A DNA stretch of 64,000 nt from contig NZ_JAJSLX010000003.1 of the NCBI RefSeq assembly GCF_021290925.1, positions 62,001 to 126,000 on the forward strand, in the 5' to 3' direction. The notes below the pieces were generated by a model. The model saw only the letters and a list, made by a program, of their open reading frames with translations. It was not told where the DNA came from and did no database searches. Made by a program: the position numbers and the translations under genes. This stretch comes from Sessilibacter corallicola. GTDB lineage: Bacteria > Pseudomonadota > Gammaproteobacteria > Pseudomonadales > Cellvibrionaceae. Of the stretch, positions 63,691 through 64,000 are shown one piece after another. Within the stretch, counting starts at the first letter, position 1. Each line of letters begins with the position of its first letter.

Positions 63691-64000
63691 TTAGTCTGTA
63701 TTTGGTTTTTGCGCTAGTGTCGTGACCTTTGCGGTTAGTTCTGCATTTTCTTTTATTAGTTGGTCTTTCTGTGTTTCGTATTGGTTGGCCCGCTCGTGCA
63801 CTGTTTGTATTTGCTGCTCTTGGAGACGGTTGCTGGTTTCAAGCATAGTAATTTTTTGTGTGTAAGTAGCGATTTGCTGTGTGTTGCGGGTGATCTGATC
63901 TTCTTTGGCCGCTAGTTTTTCTTTTAGTTGCTCGGATTGCTTCGACTCAGCTTCAAACCGTTGTTGCCATTGCTCGTTGTTGGTTTGCGTAGCTTTTAGT
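63691..64000 (-). CDS. C-terminal part of a coiled-coil protein (runs off the window)
   Basis: The minus strand is open from the window edge to a TAA at 63693-63691, giving 102 residues. The segment is Gln/Glu/Lys-rich with heptad spacing throughout (EQLKEKLAAKEDQIT, then ITMLETSNRLQEQQIQ), so it is a long coiled coil. The N-terminal domain lies outside the window. The protein type cannot be told. Confidence 0.65.
   Translation of the reverse strand, partial: LKATQTNNEQWQQRFEAESKQSEQLKEKLAAKEDQITRNTQQIATYTQKITMLETSNRLQEQQIQTVHERANQYETQKDQLIKENAELTAKVTTLAQKPNTD

Noticed and set aside
1317-64000. CRISPR arrays, rRNA, tRNA, insertion sequences, replication origin
   Set aside because: I looked for regular repeats, tRNA-like folds, transposase motifs and DnaA-box clusters and found none that can be supported by eye.

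Overview
The window reads as chromosome of a marine-type gammaproteobacterium with moderate-to-low GC. The evidence is the gene families: a three-lipoyl-domain AceF beside AceE, AcnB, MiaE, YciH, SlyX, BepA, TusA-like, PerM, YfbR and DbpA homologues, and a MexEF/OqxAB-type RND pump. No rRNA or tRNA gene, phage structural gene, transposase, integrase or CRISPR array was recognised. I cannot name the genus from the sequence alone.

From 1 to about 40.2 kb the content is mostly core. In order: the end of an unknown gene; a 2-oxoglutarate oxygenase; an RND efflux operon with a divergent TetR regulator; a WYL regulator with a striking inverted-repeat operator; yfbR; acnB; a DUF1289 protein and miaE; small membrane proteins, yciH and a voltage-gated K+ channel; a seven-gene minus-strand operon (polytopic protein, RDD, SpoIIM-like, DUF4129, DUF4350, MoxR ATPase, DUF58); an LpxH-family phosphoesterase; slyX facing bepA; tusA-like; an AI-2E/PerM transporter; a large M16 protease; a hupE-like gene with an in-frame stop plus its anchor partner; and aceE-aceF, which ends at a strong terminator with no lpd.

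From about 40.3 to 62.6 kb the window turns accessory. It holds short, mostly plus-strand genes for small membrane, secreted or unknown proteins, with long AT-rich gaps. It opens with a SymE-type toxin gene whose leader carries signals for a SymR-like antisense RNA. Next come four compact gene cassettes at 42.0-44.0 kb, separated by attC-like recombination sites, with no integrase in the window (a CALIN-type integron remnant). An isolated Tse2/Tsi2-like toxin and immunity pair lies at 46.4-46.9 kb with no type VI secretion genes. After DbpA there are a VOC protein, a NADAR glycosidase and a KptA phosphotransferase. Together with the Tse2-like fold these make a cluster of NAD/ADP-ribose enzymes. 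An AraC regulator divergent from a PLP dehydratase, a DUF805 protein, a GNAT enzyme and a nonsense-interrupted alpha/beta hydrolase follow. The window ends with a stand-alone CZB zinc protein and a cut-off coiled-coil gene.

Strongest leads for follow-up: the attC cassette run, the orphan Tse2/Tsi2-like pair, the symE/symR-like locus, the WYL operator, the two in-frame stops (hupE and hydrolase), and the TGTAGT-N3-ACTACA palindromes upstream of aceE.
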